In this document: one piece after another, positions 1-8,341 of the stretch | How positions within the stretch are numbered: position 1 is the first letter of the stretch | Layout: every line of letters starts with the position of its first letter | NCBI RefSeq assembly: GCF_910593845.1 | Contig: NZ_CAJVAS010000001.1 | Location: forward strand, 124,001 to 188,000 | Source of the DNA: Paenibacillus solanacearum | GTDB lineage: Bacteria; Bacillota; Bacilli; Paenibacillales; NBRC-103111 | Direction of reading: 5' to 3' | Length of the DNA: 64,000 nucleotides | The notes under the pieces: model-generated | The model's database searches: none | Seen by the model: the letters and a program-made list of their open reading frames with translations, nothing else | Told to the model about the DNA's origin: nothing | Made by a program: the position numbers and the translations under genes

Positions 1-962
1 CCGCCGAAGAAATTAGGGAGCTGCTGGACTGCGCCCGCGCCTGTGGGCGCAGAGTGATGATTTGCCATGTGCTGCGTTATGCGCCGTTCTATGTCGAGAT
101 CTACAAACGGCTGGCGGCCGGGGCGATCGGCGAGATTCAGAACATGCAGACGACCGAGCTTGTCAGCTACCATCATATGGCGATGGGGTTCGTCCGCGGC
201 AAGTGGAGCAGCAAACAGCAGTGCAAGTCTTCGATGCTGCTGGCCAAATGCTGTCACGATCTCGATCTGCTCACCTGGATGATGCGCGGCGCTGCGCCGG
301 AGACGGTCGGCAGTATGGGCGGCTTGACGTATTTTCGGCCGGAGCGCGCGCCGGAGGGGGCAGGCACCCGCTGCTTGCTCGACTGTCCGATCGAGGCTTC
401 CTGTACGTACTCGGCCCGAAAGCATTATGTCGAACAGGGGCTGTGGAAATCGTACGTCTCGCCTCACTATCATCTCGGCGTCCGGTGGACGGAGGATCAG
501 CTCGTCGAATCGCTGCGCACGGACAACCCGTACGGCCGCTGCGTGTGGAAATGCGATAACGACGTCGTCGATCACCAATCTGTCGTCGTACAGTTCGCCG
601 GCGGTGCGACGGCCACCCATAATATGGTCGGGGGCGCGTCGAAGCCCGGGCGGCGCATGCACATCATCGGCACGGAAGGCGAGATTGAAGGCTTCATGGA
701 GGACGGGTATTTCATCGTCCGCCGTCCCGACCCGCGCCGCGGCCATGAATACGCGGAAGAACGCGTGGAGCTGAACGTGAGCAAAGACATGCACGGCGGC
801 GGCGATTTGCGGCTCGTCGCCGATTTCGTTCGCGTGCTGCGCGGCGAGCAGCCGTCGATTTCGTCCACGGCGCTGGAACAATCGATATACGGCCACTTGA
901 TCGGTTTCGCCGCGGATGAGGCGATGGCGTCGGGGCAGGTCGTCGCTATTCCGCGGCTGTAA
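1..962 (+). CDS. Gfo/Idh/MocA family oxidoreductase, 5'-truncated by window edge
   Basis: The reading frame is open from base 3 without a start, so the N-terminal NAD(P)-binding part lies outside the window; about 319 residues remain. The visible part has the C-terminal substrate-binding fold of the family: 'EIQNMQTTE' at the start of the beta-sheet domain, 'KCCHDLDLLTWMM' with the conserved His-Asp pair that sits at the active site, and a 'GTEGEIEG' turn. A Cys-containing insert ('CLLDCPIEASCTYS') is typical of a subset of Bacilli members. Substrate is unknown; the family oxidises or rearranges sugars and inositols using NAD(P). A start at GTG 54 is possible on paper but would remove the Rossmann fold, so the gene is better read as partial. 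Confidence 0.85.
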   Translation, partial: AEEIRELLDCARACGRRVMICHVLRYAPFYVEIYKRLAAGAIGEIQNMQTTELVSYHHMAMGFVRGKWSSKQQCKSSMLLAKCCHDLDLLTWMMRGAAPETVGSMGGLTYFRPERAPEGAGTRCLLDCPIEASCTYSARKHYVEQGLWKSYVSPHYHLGVRWTEDQLVESLRTDNPYGRCVWKCDNDVVDHQSVVVQFAGGATATHNMVGGASKPGRRMHIIGTEGEIEGFMEDGYFIVRRPDPRRGHEYAEERVELNVSKDMHGGGDLRLVADFVRVLRGEQPSISSTALEQSIYGHLIGFAADEAMASGQVVAIPRL

Positions 963-1387
963 GGGGCGACCGGCTGGACGGAGGGGCATGCCTGCAGGCG
1001 GCTTTATAGGCGGATAAACTGCCGAAGCGGGCCACAAGAGCAAGCGTGTCCCACGCGTGGGTAGAGTCGGAACCGGGGCTCCAAGAGCAGGAGCGTTCCG
1101 CGCGTGGGCCAAGGCCGGAACCGGGCCGCAGGAGCAAGAGCGTCCCGTGCGTCATAGCCAGGGGCGGAACTGGGGGCCACAAGAGCAAGCGTGTCCTACG
1201 CGCCATAGCCGGGGCCGGAACCGGGGCGGCAGCGGCGCTGCCGCTTGAGGCTGGGCGCGTGCGCCGCATCCCTGCATGCCAGCCGGGCAACTGCATAAAG
1301 CTACGGCATGAAGCTTGAGCGATCAAGCTTTTTTGCCGTTTGCCGCGCCGCCGTCTGCACCGTTCAGCTTATTTGCGGGATCGGGTC
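963..1387. other. Gene-free interval holding the tandem repeat
   Basis: No credible gene is seen. Apart from the four-unit repeat at 1031-1231 the interval is GC-rich and featureless up to the promoter at 1388. No terminator with a T-run follows the upstream oxidoreductase. Confidence 0.6.
1031..1231. repeat. Degenerate tandem repeat, four units of 47-51 bp
   Basis: Four imperfect copies follow head to tail. Each begins with a version of AAGAGCAAGCGTGTCC (at about 1036, 1083, 1130 and 1181) and ends in a version of GGAACCGGGGC. Spacing is 47, 47 and 51 bp. The repeat fills most of the gap between the oxidoreductase and the regulator gene. Open frames running through it on both strands are repeat artefacts without a convincing ribosome binding site. 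Confidence 0.8.
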
Positions 1388-1446
1388 TTGTACAGCGCCC
1401 CAAGATGCGGTATATTTTTATACGAAATTTTGGTGCGAAATCGTAT
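1388..1446 (+). promoter_or_regulatory. SigA-type promoter and possible operator of the adeR-like gene
   Basis: TTGTAC at 1388-1393 and TATATT at 1411-1416 are separated by 17 bp. Just downstream is an inverted repeat, ATACGA at 1420-1425 and TCGTAT at 1441-1446, which covers the expected transcription start and could be an autoregulatory site. The promoter is seen directly; the operator role is inferred. Confidence 0.6.
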
Positions 1447-1473
1447 TTTACCACGCAGGGAGCCGGCGAATTT

Positions 1474-2703
1474 ATGACCGAGAAAGATCCGTTTGACCGG
1501 AATTTTGACAGCTTCACCGAATTGGCCGACATGCTGTACGAAGTGCTCGGCTGTCCCGTCACGATCGAGAACGCCGCGCATCAACTGATCGCTTACAGTT
1601 CGCACAGCCCGCAGACGGACGCGGCGCGGATTGCTACGATTGTTGGCCGCCGCGTTCCGGAGCAGGTGATCGGCACGCTATGGGAGAGCGGCGTGATCAA
1701 GCGGCTGGCGGAAAGCGACGAGCCGGTCCGCATCGATGCCGTATCCGAAGTCGGCCTTGGCGACCGGGTAGCCATTGCGATCCGGGACCACAACGAGGTG
1801 CTCGGCTATATATGGGCGCTGGAAGAGCAGGGCGCGCGCAACCCGCGGCTGTTCCCGCTGCTGAAGGGAGCGGCCGAAGCATCCCGAACGCTGCTGCTGC
1901 AGCTGCAAATTCAAAAGCGCAAGGAAGAGGAGAGCCAGCAGTCGTTTTTTTGGCAGCTGCTTACGAGCAGTCTCGCGTCGGGATGGCTGATCCGGCAAAA
2001 AGCGGAGCAGCTTCACGTGGTGCTGCCGACGCATTATCGCGTCGCCGTGTTTCAATTCGAATCTGACGTGACCGGCACCGCGTACCGCGAGATCCAGTAT
2101 ATGATCTCTGTGACGCAAAGCGTAAAAATCGTGCTCCACGCGCTGAACGGCCGTCATCTGGTACTGCTTGCTTCGACGCAAGGGGCGCAGCAGTCGTCTG
2201 ACCGCTTCAACGCGTTCATCGAGACATTCATCACGCAGATGGAGGAGCGGTTCAGCGTATACCCGGTCCGGGGCGCTTGCGGCGGCCGGCAACACGATTA
2301 TACATTGGTCGAGAGCAGCTACCGCGAGGCGCTCTCGGTGCTGAAGCTCAAGCAGCGCTTCCCGCAGCTCCGGCATACGCATCTGTACGAGGAGCTGGGC
2401 TTTTACCGTTATTTGCCGGTCATGGCCGAGGTGACGCACGACGATACGTTCGAGCAGCGGTGCCTGCATAAGCTGGGCACGTATGACCGGGAGCACAACA
2501 ACTGTTTGGTGGAAACGCTGGACGTATTTTTGAACCACGACAGCAACATTAAAGATACGGCCGACGCGCTGCATATTCATATCAATACGCTGAACTACCG
2601 GCTGAAGCGCTTAGCGGAAATCGGCGGCATCGATTTGAAAAATACGGATCATAAAGTATCGTTGTATCTCGCCTTGAAAATGCAAAAGCAATCGGACGGA
2701 TAA
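1474..2703 (+). CDS. adeR: PucR/CdaR-family transcriptional regulator, AdeR-like
   Basis: The protein (409 aa from ATG 1474, 'MTEKDPFDRNF') has an N-terminal GAF-like sensory part, a central GGDEF-like CdaR domain, and the C-terminal PucR-type helix-turn-helix around 'DTADALHIHINTLNYRLKR'. The frame continues upstream to 1315, but a -35/-10 pair at 1388-1416 lies inside that extension and a GGGAGC site precedes ATG 1474, so the shorter start is preferred. The next gene is alanine dehydrogenase; in Bacillus subtilis the PucR-family protein AdeR activates ald, which makes the same role likely here. The effector is probably alanine, but this is inference from context only. Confidence 0.8.
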   Translation: MTEKDPFDRNFDSFTELADMLYEVLGCPVTIENAAHQLIAYSSHSPQTDAARIATIVGRRVPEQVIGTLWESGVIKRLAESDEPVRIDAVSEVGLGDRVAIAIRDHNEVLGYIWALEEQGARNPRLFPLLKGAAEASRTLLLQLQIQKRKEEESQQSFFWQLLTSSLASGWLIRQKAEQLHVVLPTHYRVAVFQFESDVTGTAYREIQYMISVTQSVKIVLHALNGRHLVLLASTQGAQQSSDRFNAFIETFITQMEERFSVYPVRGACGGRQHDYTLVESSYREALSVLKLKQRFPQLRHTHLYEELGFYRYLPVMAEVTHDDTFEQRCLHKLGTYDREHNNCLVETLDVFLNHDSNIKDTADALHIHINTLNYRLKRLAEIGGIDLKNTDHKVSLYLALKMQKQSDG

Positions 2704-2816
2704 CATTTCGTTAAATTCCACAAACGAGTCGGCAACTTTTGTCAGTTTTACACGAAGCGCTCTATTCCCCCGCGTTCTATACTTTTGAAGTAAAGTTAAA
2801 CGAGGGGGACTCTTCC

Positions 2817-3929
2817 ATGAGAATCGGATTGCCGAAGGAAATCAAGAACAACGAGCATCGCGTCGCATTAACGCCGGCCGGCGTTGCGGCTTTTGTGCGA
2901 AACGGCCACGAAGTATTCGTAGAGCAGGGAGCCGGATTGGGAAGCGGCTTTCCGGATCAACAATATGCGAAAGCGGGGGCGAAGCTGACGGAGCAAGCGG
3001 CCGACGTGTGGGCAAGCGCCGATATGATCATGAAGGTGAAGGAGCCGCTGCCTACTGAATATGGATATTTCCGCAAAGGGCTGATCTTGTTCACGTACCT
3101 GCATCTGGCCGCAGAGCCGGCGCTCGCCCGCGCGTTGACGGACAAGCAAGTGACGGCGATCGCCTATGAGACGGTGGAGCTGAATCGGACGCTGCCGCTG
3201 CTCGTGCCGATGAGCGAAATTGCAGGCCGGATGTCGGCGCAGATCGGCGCGCAATTCCTGGAGAAGTCGCGCGGCGGCAAAGGGCTGCTGCTCGGCGGCG
3301 TGCCGGGGGTCAGCCGCGGCAAAATCACGATCATCGGCGGAGGCGTCGTCGGCGTCAACGCGGCCAAAATCGCGCTCGGACTTGGCGCCGCTGTCAGCAT
3401 CATCGACGTGAACGCGGAGCGGCTGCGGTATTTGGACGACATCTTCGGTTCTTCGATCCAGACGCTCATGTCCCATTCGTCGCAAATCGCCGAAGCCGTC
3501 GCGGAGGCGGATCTGGTCATCGGAGCGGTGCTGATTCCGGGAGCCAAAGCGCCGAAGCTGGTTACCGAGGACATGATTCGGTCGATGAGCCCGGGCTCGG
3601 TCATCGTCGACGTGGCCGTTGACCAAGGAGGCATCTTCGAGACAGTGGACCGCATCACGACGCATGACGATCCCGTGTTCGTGAAGCACGGCGTGCTTCA
3701 TTACGCCGTGGCGAACATGCCTGGGGCGGTACCGAGAACATCGACGCTCGCGCTGACGAATGCGACGCTTCCCTACGGATTGGAAATCGCCGGACGGGGC
3801 GTGGCGGAAGCGATCCGCAGCAATGCCGCGTTGTGCCAAGGCGTCAACGTGATGGGCGGAACGATCACCCATGCGACGGTAGCCCGAGATCTCGGATACG
3901 CCTTCGTTCCGGTTGAGCAAGCGGGTTAA
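2817..3929 (+). CDS. ald: Alanine dehydrogenase
   Basis: This cytoplasmic enzyme oxidatively deaminates L-alanine to pyruvate and ammonia with NAD. The 370 aa product begins '[18 protein letters not shown]', has the substrate-binding lysine in 'MKVKEPL' and histidine in 'TYLHLA', the NAD-binding '[10 protein letters not shown]' turn and the 'DVAVDQGG' motif with the active-site aspartate. Length and motifs match the family throughout. ATG 2817 follows a purine-rich GAGGGGGA site; longer in-frame starts lack one. A TATACT at 2778-2783 without a good -35 box would suit an activator-dependent promoter. It lies just after the adeR-like gene and 26 bp before alr, implying one alanine-catabolic operon. 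Confidence 0.95.
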   Translation: MRIGLPKEIKNNEHRVALTPAGVAAFVRNGHEVFVEQGAGLGSGFPDQQYAKAGAKLTEQAADVWASADMIMKVKEPLPTEYGYFRKGLILFTYLHLAAEPALARALTDKQVTAIAYETVELNRTLPLLVPMSEIAGRMSAQIGAQFLEKSRGGKGLLLGGVPGVSRGKITIIGGGVVGVNAAKIALGLGAAVSIIDVNAERLRYLDDIFGSSIQTLMSHSSQIAEAVAEADLVIGAVLIPGAKAPKLVTEDMIRSMSPGSVIVDVAVDQGGIFETVDRITTHDDPVFVKHGVLHYAVANMPGAVPRTSTLALTNATLPYGLEIAGRGVAEAIRSNAALCQGVNVMGGTITHATVARDLGYAFVPVEQAG

Positions 3930-3955
3930 ACGTTAGGACGATGGCGGGAGACGGT

Positions 3956-5155
3956 ATGGTAGAGAGCAGTTATAGAGACACATGGGCAGAAATATCGCTC
4001 GACGCGATGTATCGCAACGTGACCATATTCAAGCGGAAGCTTGCGCCGACCTGCAAGCTGATGGCGGTCGTCAAGGCGGATGGCTACGGGCATGGCGCGG
4101 CGGAGGCGGCGTTCACGTCGATCGAGGCCGGCGCCGATTATTTGGGCGTGGCGTATGTGGACGAGGCGCTGCAGCTGAGGATGGCCGGGATCGGCCATCC
4201 GATTCTCGTCCTCGGCTATACGCCTCCCCGCTCCGTGGAAGCGGCGGTGAAGCACGGCATCGCGATCACCGTATGCTCGCATGACGTGCTGGAGCAAGCG
4301 ATCGCGTCCGCGCAGCGCTGGAAGCGGCCGGCCGTCATACATATCAAGCTCGATACCGGGATGAGCAGGCTTGGCGTCGGCACGTATGAGGAAGCGGCGT
4401 CGCTGCTCCACATGGCGCTGCGCTCGCCGGAGGTAACGGTCGAGGGGCTGTTCACGCATTTTGCCGATGCGGATAACGGCGCCGCCGACGCCTACACCCG
4501 CATGCAATTCGCCCGGTTTACCGGGATCATCGGGCAGCTTCGCAGCGAAGGCATTCCCGTGCCGCCGCTGCGGCATTGCTGCAACAGCGCGGCTGCGCTT
4601 TGCTATCCCGACATGCACCTGGAGATGGTGCGCGTCGGGATCGGCCTGTACGGACTGCCGCCGTACGAACCGGCTCCGCGAGAGGAGGCCGCCTGGCTCG
4701 AGCAGGCGCTTCATTTGAAGAGCCGCATCGCTGCGCTGCGCATGATTGCGCCGGGGCAGCCCGTCAGCTACGGCTGCACGTTCCGCCCGGAGCAGGAGCG
4801 GCGGATTGCGACGATCCCGGTCGGCTACGCCGACGGGCTGTCGCGCGCGCTGTCCAATCAAGGCTGCGTCTACATTCGCGGCGCGGCTGCGCCGATTGTA
4901 GGCAGAATTTGCATGGACCAGACGATGCTGGATGTTACGGACATCCCCGGCGCGGCGATCGGGGATGAAGTGACCTTATTCGGCGGGACGGGAGCGGCGT
5001 TCGTGCCGCTCGGTCAGGTGGCCGATACGATGCGGACGATCCACTACGAGGTGGCGTGCTTGCTCGGCAAAAGAGTGCCGCGCCTCTATGTGCGGCATGG
5101 GAAGCCCGTTCGCGCCGCGAACGCGCTGTTAAGTGCGGAAAGCTTGCCGAAGTAA
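3956..5155 (+). CDS. alr: Alanine racemase
   Basis: PLP-dependent interconversion of L- and D-alanine, for the cell wall or, here, for D-alanine catabolism. The PLP lysine is in 'AVVKADGYGHG' (about residue 40) and the second catalytic base is the tyrosine in 'VSYGCTF' (about 272); 'RVGIGLYG' and 'GRICMDQTMLDVT' are also canonical. The 399 aa length is normal. ATG 3956 has GGGAG seven bases upstream; the ATG at 3941 has a poorer site. It sits 26 bp after ald, so D-alanine can be turned into L-alanine and then pyruvate by adjacent products. A second, cell-wall racemase elsewhere in the genome is likely but cannot be seen. Confidence 0.93.
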   Translation: MVESSYRDTWAEISLDAMYRNVTIFKRKLAPTCKLMAVVKADGYGHGAAEAAFTSIEAGADYLGVAYVDEALQLRMAGIGHPILVLGYTPPRSVEAAVKHGIAITVCSHDVLEQAIASAQRWKRPAVIHIKLDTGMSRLGVGTYEEAASLLHMALRSPEVTVEGLFTHFADADNGAADAYTRMQFARFTGIIGQLRSEGIPVPPLRHCCNSAAALCYPDMHLEMVRVGIGLYGLPPYEPAPREEAAWLEQALHLKSRIAALRMIAPGQPVSYGCTFRPEQERRIATIPVGYADGLSRALSNQGCVYIRGAAAPIVGRICMDQTMLDVTDIPGAAIGDEVTLFGGTGAAFVPLGQVADTMRTIHYEVACLLGKRVPRLYVRHGKPVRAANALLSAESLPK

Positions 5156-5161
5156 GTTACG

Positions 5162-6220
5162 ATGCAAGTGAAGGGTAACGATTCAAGCGAGAGGAGCATG
5201 CCCATTTTGCTAACGGAACGATTATCGGCGCATTTTGCCGACTATGTGAAGGAACAGCAGTACAGCGGCGTCATTGCCGTCGCCCGGGCCGGCGATATCG
5301 TATTTCAGCAAGCGTATGGCATGGCCAATTACGAGCACCAAGTGCCGGTGCGGTTGGACACCAAGTTTTACATCGCCTCGATCACCAAGCCGATGACGGC
5401 GATGGCTGTCCTGATGCTGAGCGAGGAGGGCCGCCTCGAGCTGCACCGAAGCGTCCGAGCGTACTTGCCGGAGCTGACACAGGTGGATGAGCGCATCACG
5501 CTCCATCAACTGCTCACGCATACGTCGGGGCTCCCGGATTTCGAGGTGCTTTGGGATTTTCAGGCGCAGAAGCAGAAGCTGCTGTATCCCGGCGCGCGCA
5601 TATTGGAGCTGATCGAAGGACAGCCGCTGGACTTCGAACCGGGAACCGGATGGAAGTATTGCAATACTGGCTACAACCTGCTCGGGCTTGTCATTGAACG
5701 GATCTCGGGGGTGTCCTACAGCGACTTTTTGCGGAAACGGATACTGGAGCCGCTCGGTATGAGCGATACCGGATTCGGGGATGCGCAAAGCATCGTCGAA
5801 GACTTGGCTTCGGGTTATACCCGGCCGGAAGGAGCGGACCTTCTCGTCAAGGCGCCGTATTTCGAAATCGAAAATTTCATGGCGTCGGGCCACATGTATT
5901 CGACGGCGGCGGATTTGCTGCGCTGGGAGATGGCGCTGCGCACGACGCGGCTCGTGAGCGTGGAGACGCTGGCGCTCATCTTCTCGCCCCATGCGCCGGC
6001 CAGTCCGGGCCGGCATTACGGTTACGGCTGGTCGGTCTACGAGAACAGCGCCGGGCACGGAGGGTGGCTGCCGGGATACTGGAGCAAATTCAGACGGTAT
6101 CCTGACGGTCAAGTGGCCGTCATTATGCTCGGCAACCACGATCATACGAAGGAAAACGACATTCTCGACCGCACGTACCGTCTTTGCTGCGATAGCCTAA
6201 AGCAGGCGGGTATATCCTAA
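5162..6220 (+). CDS. Serine hydrolase of the class C beta-lactamase / DD-peptidase fold
   Basis: The 352 aa protein has all three active-site elements of the fold: the nucleophile motif S-I-T-K (residues 73-76), Y-C-N (166-168) and a terminal H-G-G before 'WLPGYWS'. It lacks a signal peptide, so a cytoplasmic D-amino peptidase or esterase is as likely as a penicillin-binding role. The start is only six bases after alr, so it belongs to the ald-alr unit; an enzyme that frees D-alanine or D-alanyl groups would fit, but this is inference. The exact start is unsure: AGGAG at 5192-5196 is too close to the ATG at 5198 and follows ATG 5162. A strong terminator follows. Confidence 0.82.
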   Translation: MQVKGNDSSERSMPILLTERLSAHFADYVKEQQYSGVIAVARAGDIVFQQAYGMANYEHQVPVRLDTKFYIASITKPMTAMAVLMLSEEGRLELHRSVRAYLPELTQVDERITLHQLLTHTSGLPDFEVLWDFQAQKQKLLYPGARILELIEGQPLDFEPGTGWKYCNTGYNLLGLVIERISGVSYSDFLRKRILEPLGMSDTGFGDAQSIVEDLASGYTRPEGADLLVKAPYFEIENFMASGHMYSTAADLLRWEMALRTTRLVSVETLALIFSPHAPASPGRHYGYGWSVYENSAGHGGWLPGYWSKFRRYPDGQVAVIMLGNHDHTKENDILDRTYRLCCDSLKQAGIS

Positions 6221-6291
6221 TTTTTCCGATATGATGTAACCATTGCCGGAGGCCGCTGGCGAAAGCGACAGCGATGTCCGCGACAGCCAAA

Positions 6292-6336
6292 GAAGACCGC
6301 AAGGGTGAAGGGCTCACCCGGCGGTCTTCTTTTTTG
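6292..6336 (+). terminator. Rho-independent terminator of the ald-alr operon
   Basis: GAAGACCGC (6292-6300) pairs with GCGGTCTTC (6321-6329), an inner GGGTGA/TCACCC pair extends the stem, and a run of T follows at 6328-6335. The next gene is convergent. Confidence 0.85.
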
Positions 6337-6380
6337 CCGTTTGCGTGGTCTCTAATCAGTATAACGTGGGAGGGGACGGC

Positions 6381-7319
6381 TTACTCGCGCGCAGCGCGCC
6401 GGAGCAGGCTGGCTGCGTACAGCTCGAGCCGCTCCGCTACGAGCGCATCCGTCAAGGAGGTGACGCCGAATGCTTTCCAGCCTTCATCGACGGCAGGGGG
6501 ATCGAACAGCGTATCGACGACGGATAACAAGTCCCAATACGGATCGTACCGGAACGCCGTCCCGGCGAACCGCTCGTACGCGGACAAGAATGTATCGGCC
6601 GCTTCCACGCCATGCAGCTTGGCTAGATCGAGCCGGCACTGCCCGACGTCGATGCCCGCCGGGCCTCGGCAAGCGTTCACCCAATCGACAACGCCGCTCA
6701 CAGCGCCGTCGCTCCACAGTACATTGCCCGGATGATAATCGCGGTGGATGAAGCAGTGCCTTGTTGTCAGCGGTCGCGGCCCCCTCACGATATCGAAAAT
6801 GGCGCTCCATCGCTCCGGCGCATTTGACCATTCAGGCCGTTCCAACGAATCTACGTCAATGTAGGTGAAGTACGCCCATCCGAAGCGGTCCGCGTCCACT
6901 GCATGAATACTCGCGAGCGTTTGGGCCAAGCCGTTCAGCCACGGCTCCAGCCGCTGCGGCTGGAGGTCGACCGTGCCTTCCAGCCGCGTCATCAGAACAG
7001 CCGGTATGCCGCAGGCGCTTCCGTCGATGTCATAAGCGACGATGCGCGGCGTATGCAGGCCGGTCTCGACCGCAAAGCGGAGACTTTCCGCTTCGTGCCA
7101 AGCCGCATCCGGCTCTTCCTGCAGCCATTCCTCGTTATCGAGCTGGCGCAGCACATAATCGGCGACCTGCCCGCCGGATTGAACCGACAGGCAGTGCATC
7201 GTCGACGAAGTGCCGCCCAGCAGCTGACGGACGGACACGACCGCCGCATCCGGATGTACGGCCCTTGCGGCCCATTGCAGCAGCCGTTCCGGTAGCATGT
7301 GTTCCGTCGCTTGCTTCAC
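6381..7319 (-). CDS. Aminoglycoside-phosphotransferase-fold kinase
   Basis: This 312 aa protein has the small-molecule kinase fold: a glycine-rich loop near 'LLGGTSSTMH', the catalytic 'FIHRDYHPGNVLW' (HxDxxxxN) and the metal-binding Asp of 'VVDWVNACRGP'. The family phosphorylates antibiotics, choline, thiamine, sugars and the like; the substrate here cannot be told. The best start is GTG 7319, with AAGGAGG eight bases upstream; two ATGs further out (7340 and 7325) lie before or too close to that site. It overlaps or abuts the AraC gene, suggesting translational coupling. Convergent with the ald operon. Confidence 0.82.
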   Translation of the reverse strand: MKQATEHMLPERLLQWAARAVHPDAAVVSVRQLLGGTSSTMHCLSVQSGGQVADYVLRQLDNEEWLQEEPDAAWHEAESLRFAVETGLHTPRIVAYDIDGSACGIPAVLMTRLEGTVDLQPQRLEPWLNGLAQTLASIHAVDADRFGWAYFTYIDVDSLERPEWSNAPERWSAIFDIVRGPRPLTTRHCFIHRDYHPGNVLWSDGAVSGVVDWVNACRGPAGIDVGQCRLDLAKLHGVEAADTFLSAYERFAGTAFRYDPYWDLLSVVDTLFDPPAVDEGWKAFGVTSLTDALVAERLELYAASLLRRAARE

Positions 7320-7336
7320 AAGCATTCCCTCCTTCT

Positions 7337-8182
7337 TCATTCCAATGGTTTGCTGCGCGCCGACAGCTGCTTTTCCCGCAGATTGCTGCGGAATACCGCC
7401 GGGGAGACGCCGAACTTTTCCTTGAACGCTTTATGAAAAAATGTATAGCTTCGGAAGCCGCAGCTGTCGGAAATTTGCCCGAGCGTCATATTCGTGTAGT
7501 TCATCCGGTCGACCGCGCCCGAGAGACGTATATCCATCGCATACTGGATCATTGTTTTTCCATAGCTTTCCTTGAATAAATGGGCGGCGCGGGAGACGCT
7601 CAGGCCGACATGCCTAGCCGCTTCTTCGACCGTGAACGTTTCGATCGCATGCGCTTCCACAAAACGCTTCATCCGTGCGGAAATGTACGGTTTGTTGTAC
7701 GCGGGACTCGTCTCGGAGACGATGCGTTCGAGATACAGGCACAGCGCGCGCATCAGGTGCGAGATCAGCTCGACATTGTCTTCCTTGATGCGGCACTTCT
7801 CCAGTATGATTTGCTTCCACAGCGACAATATCGTATCGCCGGGCTCGATATGGATGCGCCAAGGCTTCGCCGAGGCGTCCCACCAGTTGCTTAACCAGTC
7901 GCCTTGGGCGAACATGTAGTAGTCCCCGCTGATGATCCGCGGTGCCTCATCCGGGGCCGGGCCGACCGCGTCTTCCTCAATCCGCAGCTCATATGCCGTG
8001 CCGGGGCGAAGAAGCAGCAGGTCGCCGGGCACCAGCGCATAATCTCGTCCCTCTACGATTACGGTGCAGGTCCCTTCGGTCTGTAGCCGAATCAAGTAAC
8101 TCGTAAGTCCCGGGTCGGCATGCGACTGGTGGAATCGTTTCGTATGAAAGGTGCAGCCGCAGAGCAGCACTTCCTGTTTCAT
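7337..8182 (-). CDS. AraC-family transcriptional regulator
   Basis: The 281 aa protein has an N-terminal cupin-type sensor ('YALVPGDLLLLRPGTAYEL') and two C-terminal helix-turn-helix motifs, 'TVEEAARHVGLSVSRAAHLF' and 'TLGQISDSCGFRSYTFFHKAF'. It is divergent from a solute-binding lipoprotein gene, so it probably controls that gene in response to a carbohydrate. A GATAGT/ACTATC inverted repeat lies in the shared intergenic region. The phosphotransferase follows in the same transcript. Confidence 0.88.
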   Translation of the reverse strand: MKQEVLLCGCTFHTKRFHQSHADPGLTSYLIRLQTEGTCTVIVEGRDYALVPGDLLLLRPGTAYELRIEEDAVGPAPDEAPRIISGDYYMFAQGDWLSNWWDASAKPWRIHIEPGDTILSLWKQIILEKCRIKEDNVELISHLMRALCLYLERIVSETSPAYNKPYISARMKRFVEAHAIETFTVEEAARHVGLSVSRAAHLFKESYGKTMIQYAMDIRLSGAVDRMNYTNMTLGQISDSCGFRSYTFFHKAFKEKFGVSPAVFRSNLREKQLSARSKPLE

Positions 8183-8213
8183 CCCATCACCCTAAATTTA
8201 TAGCAGAATAGTT

Positions 8214-8231
8214 GATAGTTTTCATACTATC
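8214..8231. promoter_or_regulatory. Inverted repeat in the AraC / solute-binding protein intergenic region
   Basis: GATAGT (8214-8219) and ACTATC (8226-8231) are separated by six bases, between the divergent AraC and lipoprotein genes. A regulator binding site is possible; nothing else supports it. Confidence 0.35.
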
Positions 8232-8341
8232 GATTATTTACCGTTAGCGCAATATTCAATTAGAATGAACCTAAGCTTGAAACCGCATACTTTGCAAAGG
8301 TGCATGCATTCAAACCATATATAAACAGGGAGGATCATTTT

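Noticed and set aside
946-1326. ORFs on both strands through the tandem repeat, possible repeat protein
   Set aside because: Open frames arise from the repeat's composition; unit lengths of 47 and 51 are not multiples of three, so no repeat protein is encoded.
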